64,000 bases of DNA, taken from NCBI GenBank assembly GCA_963749035.1, contig CAVVKW010000002.1, forward strand, positions 124,001 through 188,000. The letters are read 5' to 3'. The notes beneath the pieces were generated by a model, which ran no database searches, was not told where the DNA came from, and was given only the letters and a program-made list of their open reading frames with translations. Positions 56,618 to 64,000 of this stretch are shown here, piece by piece. The translations under genes were made by a program, and so were the position numbers. Source of the stretch: CAVVKW01 sp963749035. GTDB lineage: Bacteria; Verrucomicrobiota; Verrucomicrobiia; Chthoniobacterales; JAATET01. How positions within the stretch are numbered: the stretch's first letter is position 1; the number at the start of each line of letters is the position of its first letter.

Positions 56618-59428
56618 ATGCAACCAACGGGTGAAACGACCACTTCTGATTACATCGCAGCCGGCATCGCCAGAATCGACGCCGACATCCGCTACCTGAT
56701 CGATTGTCTCCGAGGGGTTCTCAGTGACCTCGGCGAGACCGAAACCGCCGCCGCCCTCCCGTGGAAGAGCGCTTCCGATTCCTCGCTCGATTCCCAGCCA
56801 GCCACCTCCGACTCCTCGTCTGCCACCGAGCAGGCCTACTCCATCGCCTTCCAGCTCCTTAACATGGTGGAGGAAAACGCTTCCGGCCGCACCCGTCAGA
56901 TGCGGGAGCAATCCGACGCCGCTGAAAAAAATCCCGGCACCTGGCCGTATTACCTCGCGCGGCTGAAAGAAGGCGGCTTCACCGCCGAAGCCATCGCAGA
57001 CTTCCTCCCCACCGTGCGCGTCGAGCCCGTTCTCACCGCCCACCCCACCGAATCCAAACGCCCCGCCGTCCTCGCGCAACACCGGGTGATTCACGGACTC
57101 CTCAATCGGATCGACAACGCCGGCCTTTCAAAAACCGACCGGACCCGTCTTCACGACACGCTCACCGTCGCCCTCGAGCGACTCTGGCGCTCCGGCGAAA
57201 TCCTGCTTTCCAAACCCGAGATCGCCACGGAACGCACCGGCATCCTCTTCCACCTCCGCGAGGTCTTCCCCAAGTCGCTACCGGACGTCGACCAGCGCCT
57301 CATGGATGCCTGGGACGCCGCCGGCTACGACCGGAAAGTTCTCGATTCGCCAAACGCCTGGCCCCGCCTTCGATTTGGCACCTGGGTCGGTGGTGACCGC
57401 GACGGCCACCCCCTCGTCACCGCCGACGTCACCCGCGACACCCTCAGCGAACTCCGCCGCAACGCCCTCGTTGTCCTCGATCAGGAACTCAGCGATCTCG
57501 CCCGCGCGCTCCCTCTCTCGAGTAGCGTGCAATCCCCCAGCGCCAACCTTCAGGCCCGCATCGAGGAATACGCCGCCCTTCTCGGACCCGCTGCCGCCAC
57601 CATCGTCGCCCAGCGACGCGACGAACCCTGGCGTCAATACGTTCTCCTTCTACGCGCCCGCTTGCCGCTCGCCGACCACCGGGACAACACCGCCGCGCTC
57701 GTCGAATCGCCCACCGCTTACCGGCACGCCCACGAGCTCCAATCCGACCTCGAACTCCTGCACGAATCCCTCCAAGAAATCGACGCCCACCGCATCGACC
57801 GGTCAGCGGTCTGGCCCGTCCGCCGCTCGCTCGACGTTTTCGGCTTTCACCTCGCCTCCCTCGACATCCGGCAAAACAGCGCGTTTCACGACAAGGCGCT
57901 CGCCCAGATCCTCACCGCCGCCGGACTCCCCGGCAGCGACTTCGCCGATTGGCCGGAGGAGCGCCGACTCGAATTCCTCTCGAAGGAACTCACCTCCCCC
58001 CGTCCCTTCCTTTACGGCGATACCGGCATCGGCACCGAAGCCGACGCCGTCCTCGCCTGCTACGGCGTCATCCGCGCTCACCTTCGCGAATACGGCCCGG
58101 AAGGCCTCGGCTCGCTCATTGTCTCGATGACCCGATCCGTCTCCGACCTCCTCGTCGTTTACATCCTGGCCCGCGAAGCCGGACTCACCCGCTGGAAGGA
58201 CGGCGTCCTCGCCTGCGACCTGCCCGCCGTCCCGCTTTTCGAAACTCAAGACGATCTCCAGCGCAGTCCCGACCTCATGCGGGTCTTCCTCCAGCATCCC
58301 GTCACCAAGGCCAGCCTCGAACACCACCTCGCCATTCGCCGCAGCCACTTCGCTCGCACCGCCACCCGGCCAGTCCAGCAGGTCATGATCGGCTACTCCG
58401 ACAGCAACAAAGATTGCGGCATCCTCGCCAGCCAGTGGACCCTCTACCTCGCCCAACGCGAACTCACCGCCGCCGGCAACGACTGCGGCGTTCAGATCCG
58501 CTTCTTCCACGGCCGAGGTGGCACCATCAGTCGCGGAGCCGGCCCCACCCATCGATTCCTCGAAGCCCTCCCCGCTCACACGATCCAAGGCGACTTCCGA
58601 CTCACCGAACAGGGCGAAACCATCGCGCAAAAATACGGCACCGTCTCCATCGCCGCCCACAATCTCGAACTCCTCGTCGGCGGGGTCGCCGCCGCCTCCC
58701 TCGAGCAGTCCGCCGGCAAGACGGTTCCTCGCCCCGACGTCGACGCGATCTGGACTGTCCTCGATGCCGCCAGCACCTCGGTTTACCAGGACTTCATCCG
58801 CTCCGAAGGCTTCATCGACTTCTACAGCTACGCCACCCCCATCGACGCCCTCGAAAATACCCGCATCGGCTCCCGCCCCGCCCGCCGCACCGGCAAGCGA
58901 TCGCTCGCCGACCTCCGCGCCATCCCGTGGGTCTTCAGTTGGAATCAATCCCGCACCTACCTCCCCGGCTGGTTTGGCGTCGGCTCCGGCCTCCAGGCAC
59001 TCGCCGATCAGAAACCCGATTTGTTCGCCAAGATCAGCGAGGACATTCGCTCCCGCCCCGTTCTTTACTACGTCCTCACCAACGTCGAAACCAACCTCGC
59101 CAGCGCGGACCGCGAGATCATGAGCGAATACGCCGCCCTCGTCCCGGATGAAAAAATCCGCGACCACTTCCTCGGCCGCATCCTCGACGAGTTCGATCTG
59201 ACCAAACGAATGCTCGACGACATCTTCCAGGGAGCCGTCGAGAAACGTCGCCCGCGCATGATCAAGACGCTCGAGCTACGAGCCGACGCCCTCCGGGTCC
59301 TCCACCGTCGCCAAATCGCGCTTTTGAAGGAATGGCGAGCCGCCGACAGCGAGCGGGCCCAGGCCATCCTCCCCCGTGTCCTCCTCTCCATCAACGCCAT
59401 CGCCAGCGGCCTCCGGACCACCGGTTGA
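56618..59428 (+). CDS. ppc: phosphoenolpyruvate carboxylase
   Basis: Anaplerotic enzyme of 936 residues that converts PEP and bicarbonate to oxaloacetate; cytosolic tetramer. Signatures are VLTAHPTESKRPAVL near residue 140 (catalytic His), QQVMIGYSDSNKDCGILASQ near 588, FFHGRGGTISRGAGPTHRFL near 629 (the mobile Gly-rich loop; usually VGRGGGP, here ISRGAGP) and WVFSWNQSRTYLPGWFGVGS near 771. The first 80 residues are variable. The start is ATG 56618 after the repeat-bearing gap. Confidence 0.95.
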   Translation: MQPTGETTTSDYIAAGIARIDADIRYLIDCLRGVLSDLGETETAAALPWKSASDSSLDSQPATSDSSSATEQAYSIAFQLLNMVEENASGRTRQMREQSDAAEKNPGTWPYYLARLKEGGFTAEAIADFLPTVRVEPVLTAHPTESKRPAVLAQHRVIHGLLNRIDNAGLSKTDRTRLHDTLTVALERLWRSGEILLSKPEIATERTGILFHLREVFPKSLPDVDQRLMDAWDAAGYDRKVLDSPNAWPRLRFGTWVGGDRDGHPLVTADVTRDTLSELRRNALVVLDQELSDLARALPLSSSVQSPSANLQARIEEYAALLGPAAATIVAQRRDEPWRQYVLLLRARLPLADHRDNTAALVESPTAYRHAHELQSDLELLHESLQEIDAHRIDRSAVWPVRRSLDVFGFHLASLDIRQNSAFHDKALAQILTAAGLPGSDFADWPEERRLEFLSKELTSPRPFLYGDTGIGTEADAVLACYGVIRAHLREYGPEGLGSLIVSMTRSVSDLLVVYILAREAGLTRWKDGVLACDLPAVPLFETQDDLQRSPDLMRVFLQHPVTKASLEHHLAIRRSHFARTATRPVQQVMIGYSDSNKDCGILASQWTLYLAQRELTAAGNDCGVQIRFFHGRGGTISRGAGPTHRFLEALPAHTIQGDFRLTEQGETIAQKYGTVSIAAHNLELLVGGVAAASLEQSAGKTVPRPDVDAIWTVLDAASTSVYQDFIRSEGFIDFYSYATPIDALENTRIGSRPARRTGKRSLADLRAIPWVFSWNQSRTYLPGWFGVGSGLQALADQKPDLFAKISEDIRSRPVLYYVLTNVETNLASADREIMSEYAALVPDEKIRDHFLGRILDEFDLTKRMLDDIFQGAVEKRRPRMIKTLELRADALRVLHRRQIALLKEWRAADSERAQAILPRVLLSINAIASGLRTTG

Positions 59429-59497
59429 TCTTGAAACTCCGCACCGCGCTCGCCCAGACGAGCCTTCGCTGACCGCCACGGCGCCAGCTCGACCGCC

Positions 59498-61582
59498 TCA
59501 GAAGAAAACTGGAATGAGCAGGATCGCGACGATGTTGACGACTTTGATCATTGGATTGATCGCCGGTCCCGACGTGTCTTTGTAAGGATCGCCGACCGTA
59601 TCGCCGGTCACCGCCGCAGCGTGGGCCGGAGACCCCTTGCCGCCGAGGTTACCTTCCTCGATGTATTTCTTGGCGTTGTCCCACGCACCGCCGCTCGACG
59701 TCATCGCGATCGCCTGGAACAGACCGGTTACGATCGTTCCGACCAGCATACCGCCAAGCGCGAACATCCCCAGTGCAGGAATTGCCGCCACCGCGATCAC
59801 CACCGCAATCGGCAGCAACGCCGGAACGATCATCTCGCGCAGCGCGGCACTCGTTACGATCGAAACGCATCGTCCGTAGTCGGGCAGATCCTCGCCCTTC
59901 AAAATCCCCGGCTTTGCCTCGAGCTGGCGACGCACTTCCAAGACCACCGCACCAGCTGTCTTCCCGACCGCGTCCATGCTGAACGCCGAGAAGACGTAAG
60001 GCAGCAACCCTCCGATCAGCAGACCCGACAGCACCCGCGGATCCATCAAATCAAACGGCAGCGTCGCCATCAGCTCCGCCCCGACCGGTGTCAGGTGAGC
60101 CCGCAGCTCCTCGACGTAGGAACCGAAGAGGACCAACGCCGCCAATCCCGCCGACGCGATGGCGTATCCCTTCGTCACGGCCTTCATCGTGTTGCCGACG
60201 GCGTCCAGATCATCGGTGATCTCGCGCGTCTCAGCCGGCATCTCGCCCATCACCGCGATACCGCCAGCGTTGTCCGTGATCGGTCCGAACGCGTCGAGCG
60301 AGATAATGATTCCCGACAGCGACAGCATGCTCATCACCGCAACGGCCACCCCGTAGAGTCCGCCCAGATTGAAGCTCGCCAGGATCGCGATCACGATCAG
60401 GACGACCGGCAAAGCCGTCGCGTGGTTACCCACCGCGAGCCCGGCGATGATGTTCGTCGCGTGGCCCGTCTCCGAGGCGCGGGCGATCTTCTTCACCGGA
60501 TAGTAGGCCGTGGACGTGAAGTAGTTCGTGATCACCACGACCGCACCCGTCATCAGCAAACCAATGATCGCGCACCAATACAGCCCAGCCGACGTGTAAA
60601 CCATGCCGTCGGACGTCGCGAACTCACCGGGAAACAACCCGAACGTGATCGGCAGATAAAGGATCGCCGAAAAAACCGCGCTCACCGCGACCGACAGCAT
60701 CAGCGAAGTCGAAGGGTTGCCGCGGAACCGGTTGACGAAGAAGATGCCGAGCACCGATCCGATCAGCGAAACCGCGCCGATCAAAAAAGGATAAGCGATG
60801 AATTCCGGTGCACCGATGAAGGTCAGCGACCCCACCAGGATCGCGCCAATCAAACTCACCGCGTAGGTTTCAAAAACGTCAGCCGCCATGCCCGCGCAGT
60901 CACCCACGTTGTCGCCGACGTTGTCTGCGATCGTCGCCGGGTTCCGAGGATCATCCTCGTCGAGGTTACTTTCGATCTTCCCGACGAGGTCAGCGCCGAC
61001 GTCGGCCGCCTTCGTGTAGATGCCGCCGCCTAACCGGGCAAAAACCGAGATCAGGCTGGAGCCAAGTGCGAGCCCGACCAAGCTCGTCACCGCCACCGTC
61101 GTGCCGAGCGCCCAATTCGCCAGCGCAAAGTAAATACCGACCGCCAAGAGAGCCAAAGCGACGACCAACATCCCCGTCACCGCGCCCCCGTTGAAGGCCA
61201 CCTTCAGCGCGGCAAAGCGTCCGTCGGTCGCGGCCTGAGCCGTCCGGACGTTGGCCAGCACCGCGATCCGCATGCCGACGTAACCCGCCGCCAACGAACA
61301 CACCGCACCGATCAGAAATCCAAGACTCGTCGAGAAGTCCCGCAGGATCCAGAGAACGATGAAGATGACCGCCGCGATCGCGCTGATCGTGGTGATCTGG
61401 CGATTCAAATACGCCTGCGCGCCCTCCTGCACCGCCTTGGCGATCTGCTGCATCTTCTCCGTGCCCGGCGAAGCCGCGAGAATCGACTTAATCAGGAAAG
61501 CCGCGACCACGAGGCCGAAGAGGCCGCAGAGAATGGCGAGAGGAATTCCGAGAGCGGTTAGGAAGGAGGCTGCAAGTGTCAT
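59498..61582 (-). CDS. hppA: membrane-bound proton-translocating pyrophosphatase
   Basis: Integral membrane H+ pump of 694 residues with about 16 helices; hydrolyses PPi. Substrate motif DVGADLVGKIESNLDEDDPRN near residue 190 (GADLVGK with the catalytic Asp set), DNVGDNVGDCAGMAADVFE near 217 and the second half DNAGGIAVMGEM. The K+-requirement signature reads GNTMKAVTKG near 468: Lys rather than Ala at the diagnostic position, which marks the K+-independent H+-pumping type. Convergent with ppc (69-base gap without clear terminator). Confidence 0.95.
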   Translation of the reverse strand: MTLAASFLTALGIPLAILCGLFGLVVAAFLIKSILAASPGTEKMQQIAKAVQEGAQAYLNRQITTISAIAAVIFIVLWILRDFSTSLGFLIGAVCSLAAGYVGMRIAVLANVRTAQAATDGRFAALKVAFNGGAVTGMLVVALALLAVGIYFALANWALGTTVAVTSLVGLALGSSLISVFARLGGGIYTKAADVGADLVGKIESNLDEDDPRNPATIADNVGDNVGDCAGMAADVFETYAVSLIGAILVGSLTFIGAPEFIAYPFLIGAVSLIGSVLGIFFVNRFRGNPSTSLMLSVAVSAVFSAILYLPITFGLFPGEFATSDGMVYTSAGLYWCAIIGLLMTGAVVVITNYFTSTAYYPVKKIARASETGHATNIIAGLAVGNHATALPVVLIVIAILASFNLGGLYGVAVAVMSMLSLSGIIISLDAFGPITDNAGGIAVMGEMPAETREITDDLDAVGNTMKAVTKGYAIASAGLAALVLFGSYVEELRAHLTPVGAELMATLPFDLMDPRVLSGLLIGGLLPYVFSAFSMDAVGKTAGAVVLEVRRQLEAKPGILKGEDLPDYGRCVSIVTSAALREMIVPALLPIAVVIAVAAIPALGMFALGGMLVGTIVTGLFQAIAMTSSGGAWDNAKKYIEEGNLGGKGSPAHAAAVTGDTVGDPYKDTSGPAINPMIKVVNIVAILLIPVFF

Positions 61583-61698
61583 AAATTTATTTTGGGGAAA
61601 CGCAGATAACTAATGGTAGCAGCCACCCACGGCAATCCGAAACCTTCGCGGTGCTGCCACCACGCAAGCGCGAACGGCACACCCCACCCACGCAACTC

Positions 61699-63165
61699 CT
61701 ATTCCTGAGCCGAGTCTTCTTTCGCCAGAGTATAGATCTCCATCGGCCCCGCGACGCCCCGAAGTTCCGCCGTCGCCACCGAGCGGAATTCGTAGGTCGG
61801 ATCGACGATCCGATCGACCACCGCCGCACTCAGGAGGAATTCCGTCCCGTATTCCTTGTTCAGCGTTTCGATTCTCGACGTGATGTTCACCGCGTCGCCG
61901 ATCGCCGTGTATTCCATGCGTTGCTCCGACCCGATGTTTCCCACCACCGCCGATCCGGAGTGAACTCCGATCCCGATCCGCAGATCGACGCCGTGCTTCT
62001 CCAGCATCTCCGCCCGCATCTCCTCCTTGGCCTCCAGCATCGCCCGTCCGGCGTCCACCGCGTGCCGCGCGTGATCCGGATCGTCCAACGGCGCACCGAA
62101 AATTGCCAGGAATCCATCACCCAGAAACTTGTCCAACGTTCCGGAATGCTTGAAGATCACCTCGATCATCCGCTCGAAGAATGCGTTCAGAAACGCCACC
62201 ACGTCCTCCGGCGGGATCATCCCCGACAGCGCGGTAAAATTTCGAATATCAACGATCAGCACCGTCACCTCACGGCGGTGACCGTGTAAAATCGGCGTCC
62301 CCTTGCTTTCCAGAATTTGCTCCGCCACCTCGTTCGACACGTAGCGGGCGAGCGCGCCCTTGAGCATGTTGCGCTCGCGGAGCGCCTGCGCCATTCCGTT
62401 CACCGCCTCACCCACCTGGGCAAATTCATCCCGCCCCTCGATCTCTACCCGCGCGTCGAGATCCCCCCCACCGATCGCCTCGATTCCCCGCTGGATCTTC
62501 CGCAGCGGACCCGTTGCCCGCCTCGCCAGCAGCCCGCCCAACCCCGCCGCCAGGATCACCGCGATCCCCGAGGCGATCAGCCCGAGGTGCAACAACCGCC
62601 GCATCTTCGCCACGACTTCACTCGCCTCGACGTCGACCCCCACCATCGCCACGGGCTCGCCGTCCGGCCCCGACACCGGGGCATTCGCACTCAAAAAAGT
62701 CCCGAATTCGTCGGAACTAAAACTTTCTTCAACGTAGGCCGCCCCGAGGTGCAACGGCGTCGCCTCGCTCTCGTATTCGACCGGATCGCCGACGTCCGAC
62801 TTGTCATCCCCCTCCTCCTCCGCGTCGACAAGATAAATCCAACCACCGCTCCCACCGTCCGCTGGCCGCAGCGTGTAAACAAATTTGACGTTCACGTCCT
62901 CCCGTCGATTCGCATCGCGGACGGCGCGCAACTGTTCCTGGATGACCCGATAAGCCTCCGACGAGCCATCCTCCGGCGCCCGCACCGTCTCCAGCAACTC
63001 CGCGTCGATCTGCGTCGCGCCCGTCGCCGCGACCGTCAGCACCTGACTTTGAATCTGACGAAACAACAGCGCCCGCGAACCGAAAAAATATAGACTCACC
63101 AACAGCGCACCCGTTACCACCGCCACCATGACGAAAGCACCTGCCAGCTTGGTCCCGTATCGCAT
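61699..63165 (-). CDS. membrane class III adenylate/guanylate cyclase with HAMP domain
   Basis: Sensor enzyme of 488 residues. N-terminal helix (AGAFVMVAVVTGALLVSLYF), a periplasmic sensor domain of about 160 residues, a second helix (GLIASGIAVILAAGLGGLLA), HAMP and a C-terminal cyclase domain. Catalytic residues can be placed: metal Asp in VLIVDIRNFT, second metal Asp and base-recognition Lys in GTLDKFLGDGFLAIFG; the Lys suggests ATP as substrate (cAMP). I start at ATG 63165, nine bases after AGGA; an in-frame ATG at 63414 gives a longer, Cys-rich extension that reads like non-coding sequence. Stands alone on this strand. Confidence 0.88.
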   Translation of the reverse strand: MRYGTKLAGAFVMVAVVTGALLVSLYFFGSRALLFRQIQSQVLTVAATGATQIDAELLETVRAPEDGSSEAYRVIQEQLRAVRDANRREDVNVKFVYTLRPADGGSGGWIYLVDAEEEGDDKSDVGDPVEYESEATPLHLGAAYVEESFSSDEFGTFLSANAPVSGPDGEPVAMVGVDVEASEVVAKMRRLLHLGLIASGIAVILAAGLGGLLARRATGPLRKIQRGIEAIGGGDLDARVEIEGRDEFAQVGEAVNGMAQALRERNMLKGALARYVSNEVAEQILESKGTPILHGHRREVTVLIVDIRNFTALSGMIPPEDVVAFLNAFFERMIEVIFKHSGTLDKFLGDGFLAIFGAPLDDPDHARHAVDAGRAMLEAKEEMRAEMLEKHGVDLRIGIGVHSGSAVVGNIGSEQRMEYTAIGDAVNITSRIETLNKEYGTEFLLSAAVVDRIVDPTYEFRSVATAELRGVAGPMEIYTLAKEDSAQE

Positions 63166-63398
63166 CCCGAAAATTCCTATCACACCCGTCCACCCTGCCG
63201 CCGTCCTCGCTCCATCCATTTGACAGAACCCCCCATAGCACCTACACGCAGCGCACGAGAGGCGGTGAAGAATGTGACGATGCCAGGATTTCAAGCAAAG
63301 ATAGAGACCTGCCTGGCGCGGCGAGAGCGCATATCCGCTGTGATACGTAACCGAGCCGCAACGCCGCCGGGCGTCGTTTTTTCGCAGAAAGGCCGGGA

Positions 63399-63427
63399 TT
63401 GGCACCTTTTTCACGGCTTCAGATAAT
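63399..63427 (+). promoter_or_regulatory. near-consensus sigma70 promoter for the hydrolase gene
   Basis: TTGGCA (63399-63404) and GATAAT (63422-63427) are each one mismatch from consensus and spaced by 17 bases. Transcription would start at about 63433, slightly inside the apparent ATG at 63430, so either the mRNA is leaderless or translation begins further in. Confidence 0.5.
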
Positions 63428-63429
63428 TT

Positions 63430-64000
63430 ATGCGCGCGATCACTCGTCTCTGCCTGCCGATCGGCATCTTTGCCACGACCCTTGCGGCGGCACCCGCCCA
63501 GTTCGCCCCCGCCACGCCGCCTTCCGAGCTTGGCACCCTCGCCACCCGCGAGCGCGTCACCTTCGGCTACGTCAGCGTTCCGGAAAATCGTCGGGATCCT
63601 GAAAACGATCGCCGCATTCGACTCGCCGTTATCATCGTCAAAGCGCGCGCCTCCACCCCCGAGCCCGATCCCGTTTTCTACTTCGTCGGCGGCCCCGGCG
63701 GTTCCGCCACCCTCTCCAGCGCTGACCTCCCGCTCTTCGAAGCGCTCAACGAAGAGCGCGACCTGGTTTTCGCCGACCCTCGCGGTGCCGGGTTTTCGAT
63801 TCCGCGCCTGAACGCCCCGCGCAACGCCCGCACCGTCGCTGATTTCGCCTCCCGAAACTTCACCTTTCTTCGGTCCATCGGCGTCGATCCCTCCGCCTAC
63901 AACACGTCGGAAATCGCCGCCGACTACGAGGACGTCCGACTCGCTCTTGGCTACGACAAGATCAACGTCGTCGCCAGCTCCTACGGCACCATCGTCGCCC
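63430..64000 (+). CDS. secreted alpha/beta hydrolase (proline iminopeptidase/tripeptidyl aminopeptidase-like), truncated by window end
   Basis: The first 190 codons are in the window. A signal peptide (MRAITRLCLPIGIFATTLAA, then APAQF) precedes an S33-type hydrolase: FYFVGGPGGSATLSS near residue 78 (oxyanion HGGPG-like), FADPRGAGFSIP near 116 (DxRGxGxS) and the nucleophile elbow ASSYGTIVA at the window end, with Ser at about 185. These features fit the tripeptidyl aminopeptidase/proline iminopeptidase group that cleaves N-terminal residues from peptides outside the cytoplasm. Acid and base residues lie past the edge. Confidence 0.85.
   Translation, partial: MRAITRLCLPIGIFATTLAAAPAQFAPATPPSELGTLATRERVTFGYVSVPENRRDPENDRRIRLAVIIVKARASTPEPDPVFYFVGGPGGSATLSSADLPLFEALNEERDLVFADPRGAGFSIPRLNAPRNARTVADFASRNFTFLRSIGVDPSAYNTSEIAADYEDVRLALGYDKINVVASSYGTIVA

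Noticed and set aside
57803..59167. A 454-codon minus-strand open frame over ppc
   Set aside because: Antisense shadow of PEP carboxylase, whose motifs are intact on the plus strand. The same applies to the long minus-strand frame over the GH15 gene at 16068-17675.
63400..63415. A sigma54 promoter (TGGCAC...) before the hydrolase gene
   Set aside because: The -12 GC is replaced by AC (TCAC instead of TTGC); the sigma70 reading of the same bases fits better.
1..64000. CRISPR array, IS transposase, prophage or rRNA genes
   Set aside because: I looked for regularly spaced repeats, transposase motifs, phage structural or integrase genes and rRNA and found none; the repeats reported are short degenerate runs without spacers.

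Overview
The window is high-GC and gene-dense and most likely comes from the chromosome of a Verrucomicrobiota bacterium, possibly an Opitutia-like heterotroph. The evidence is a prepilin-type protein with an H-x(n)-DG tail, a VPEP sorting tail on a secreted sugar dehydrogenase, a sulfatase/GH127/GH43 polysaccharide locus, weak or absent Shine-Dalgarno sites, and intergenic oligonucleotide repeats of the AATCCGAAA kind that I associate with this phylum. Taxonomy is inferred; there is no rRNA gene here.

Layout. 1-3655: the N-terminal part of an ABC ATPase, a pseudopilin, a membrane-anchored protein, a MATE exporter and a VapBC toxin-antitoxin pair. 3656-4000: no convincing gene, but an unusually hairpin-rich stretch. 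4001-10954: a methionine/SAM-cycle block, with an ArsR-methyltransferase fusion divergent from metK, then ahcY and a homocysteine methyltransferase. It is interrupted by a frameshifted four-helix-bundle (IVP) gene inside inverted repeats and by a FlgO/TPR protein. 10988-20338: a secreted repeat protein, a sugar ABC uptake operon without its ATPase, a divergent GH15 glucan hydrolase, a dienelactone-hydrolase-like protein, an ABC-2-like membrane protein and tRNA-His.

20461-27297: a signalling and transport block. A membrane protein, a PP2C phosphatase and a 145-residue kinase-like protein lie on the minus strand. Divergent from them are an ABCG-like half transporter and two envelope proteins. 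27317-36952: a PQQ-type sugar dehydrogenase, an AraC regulator divergent from an ADP-ribosylglycohydrolase, then recQ-zwf-glk-terC on the minus strand.

37007-49383: a decayed ORF, then a polysaccharide utilisation locus on the minus strand (RraA-like, enolase-superfamily dehydratase, SDR, sulfatase, Na+/solute symporter, GH127, multidomain GH43). Together these would desulfate and trim an arabinose-containing glycan, import the sugar and degrade it by a non-phosphorylating route. 49743-64000: dinB, an ExbB/ExbD/TonB-like set followed by a zinc-ribbon protein and a GT-C-like membrane protein, a lipoamide-dehydrogenase-like flavoprotein, rhaM, ppc, a K+-independent-type H+-pyrophosphatase, a membrane class III cyclase and the start of a secreted alpha/beta hydrolase.

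The least ordinary features are the IVP cassette between metK and ahcY, the hairpin cluster at 3841-3985, the miniature kinase beside PP2C, and an intergenic-type repeat that is translated in frame inside an ABC transporter linker.
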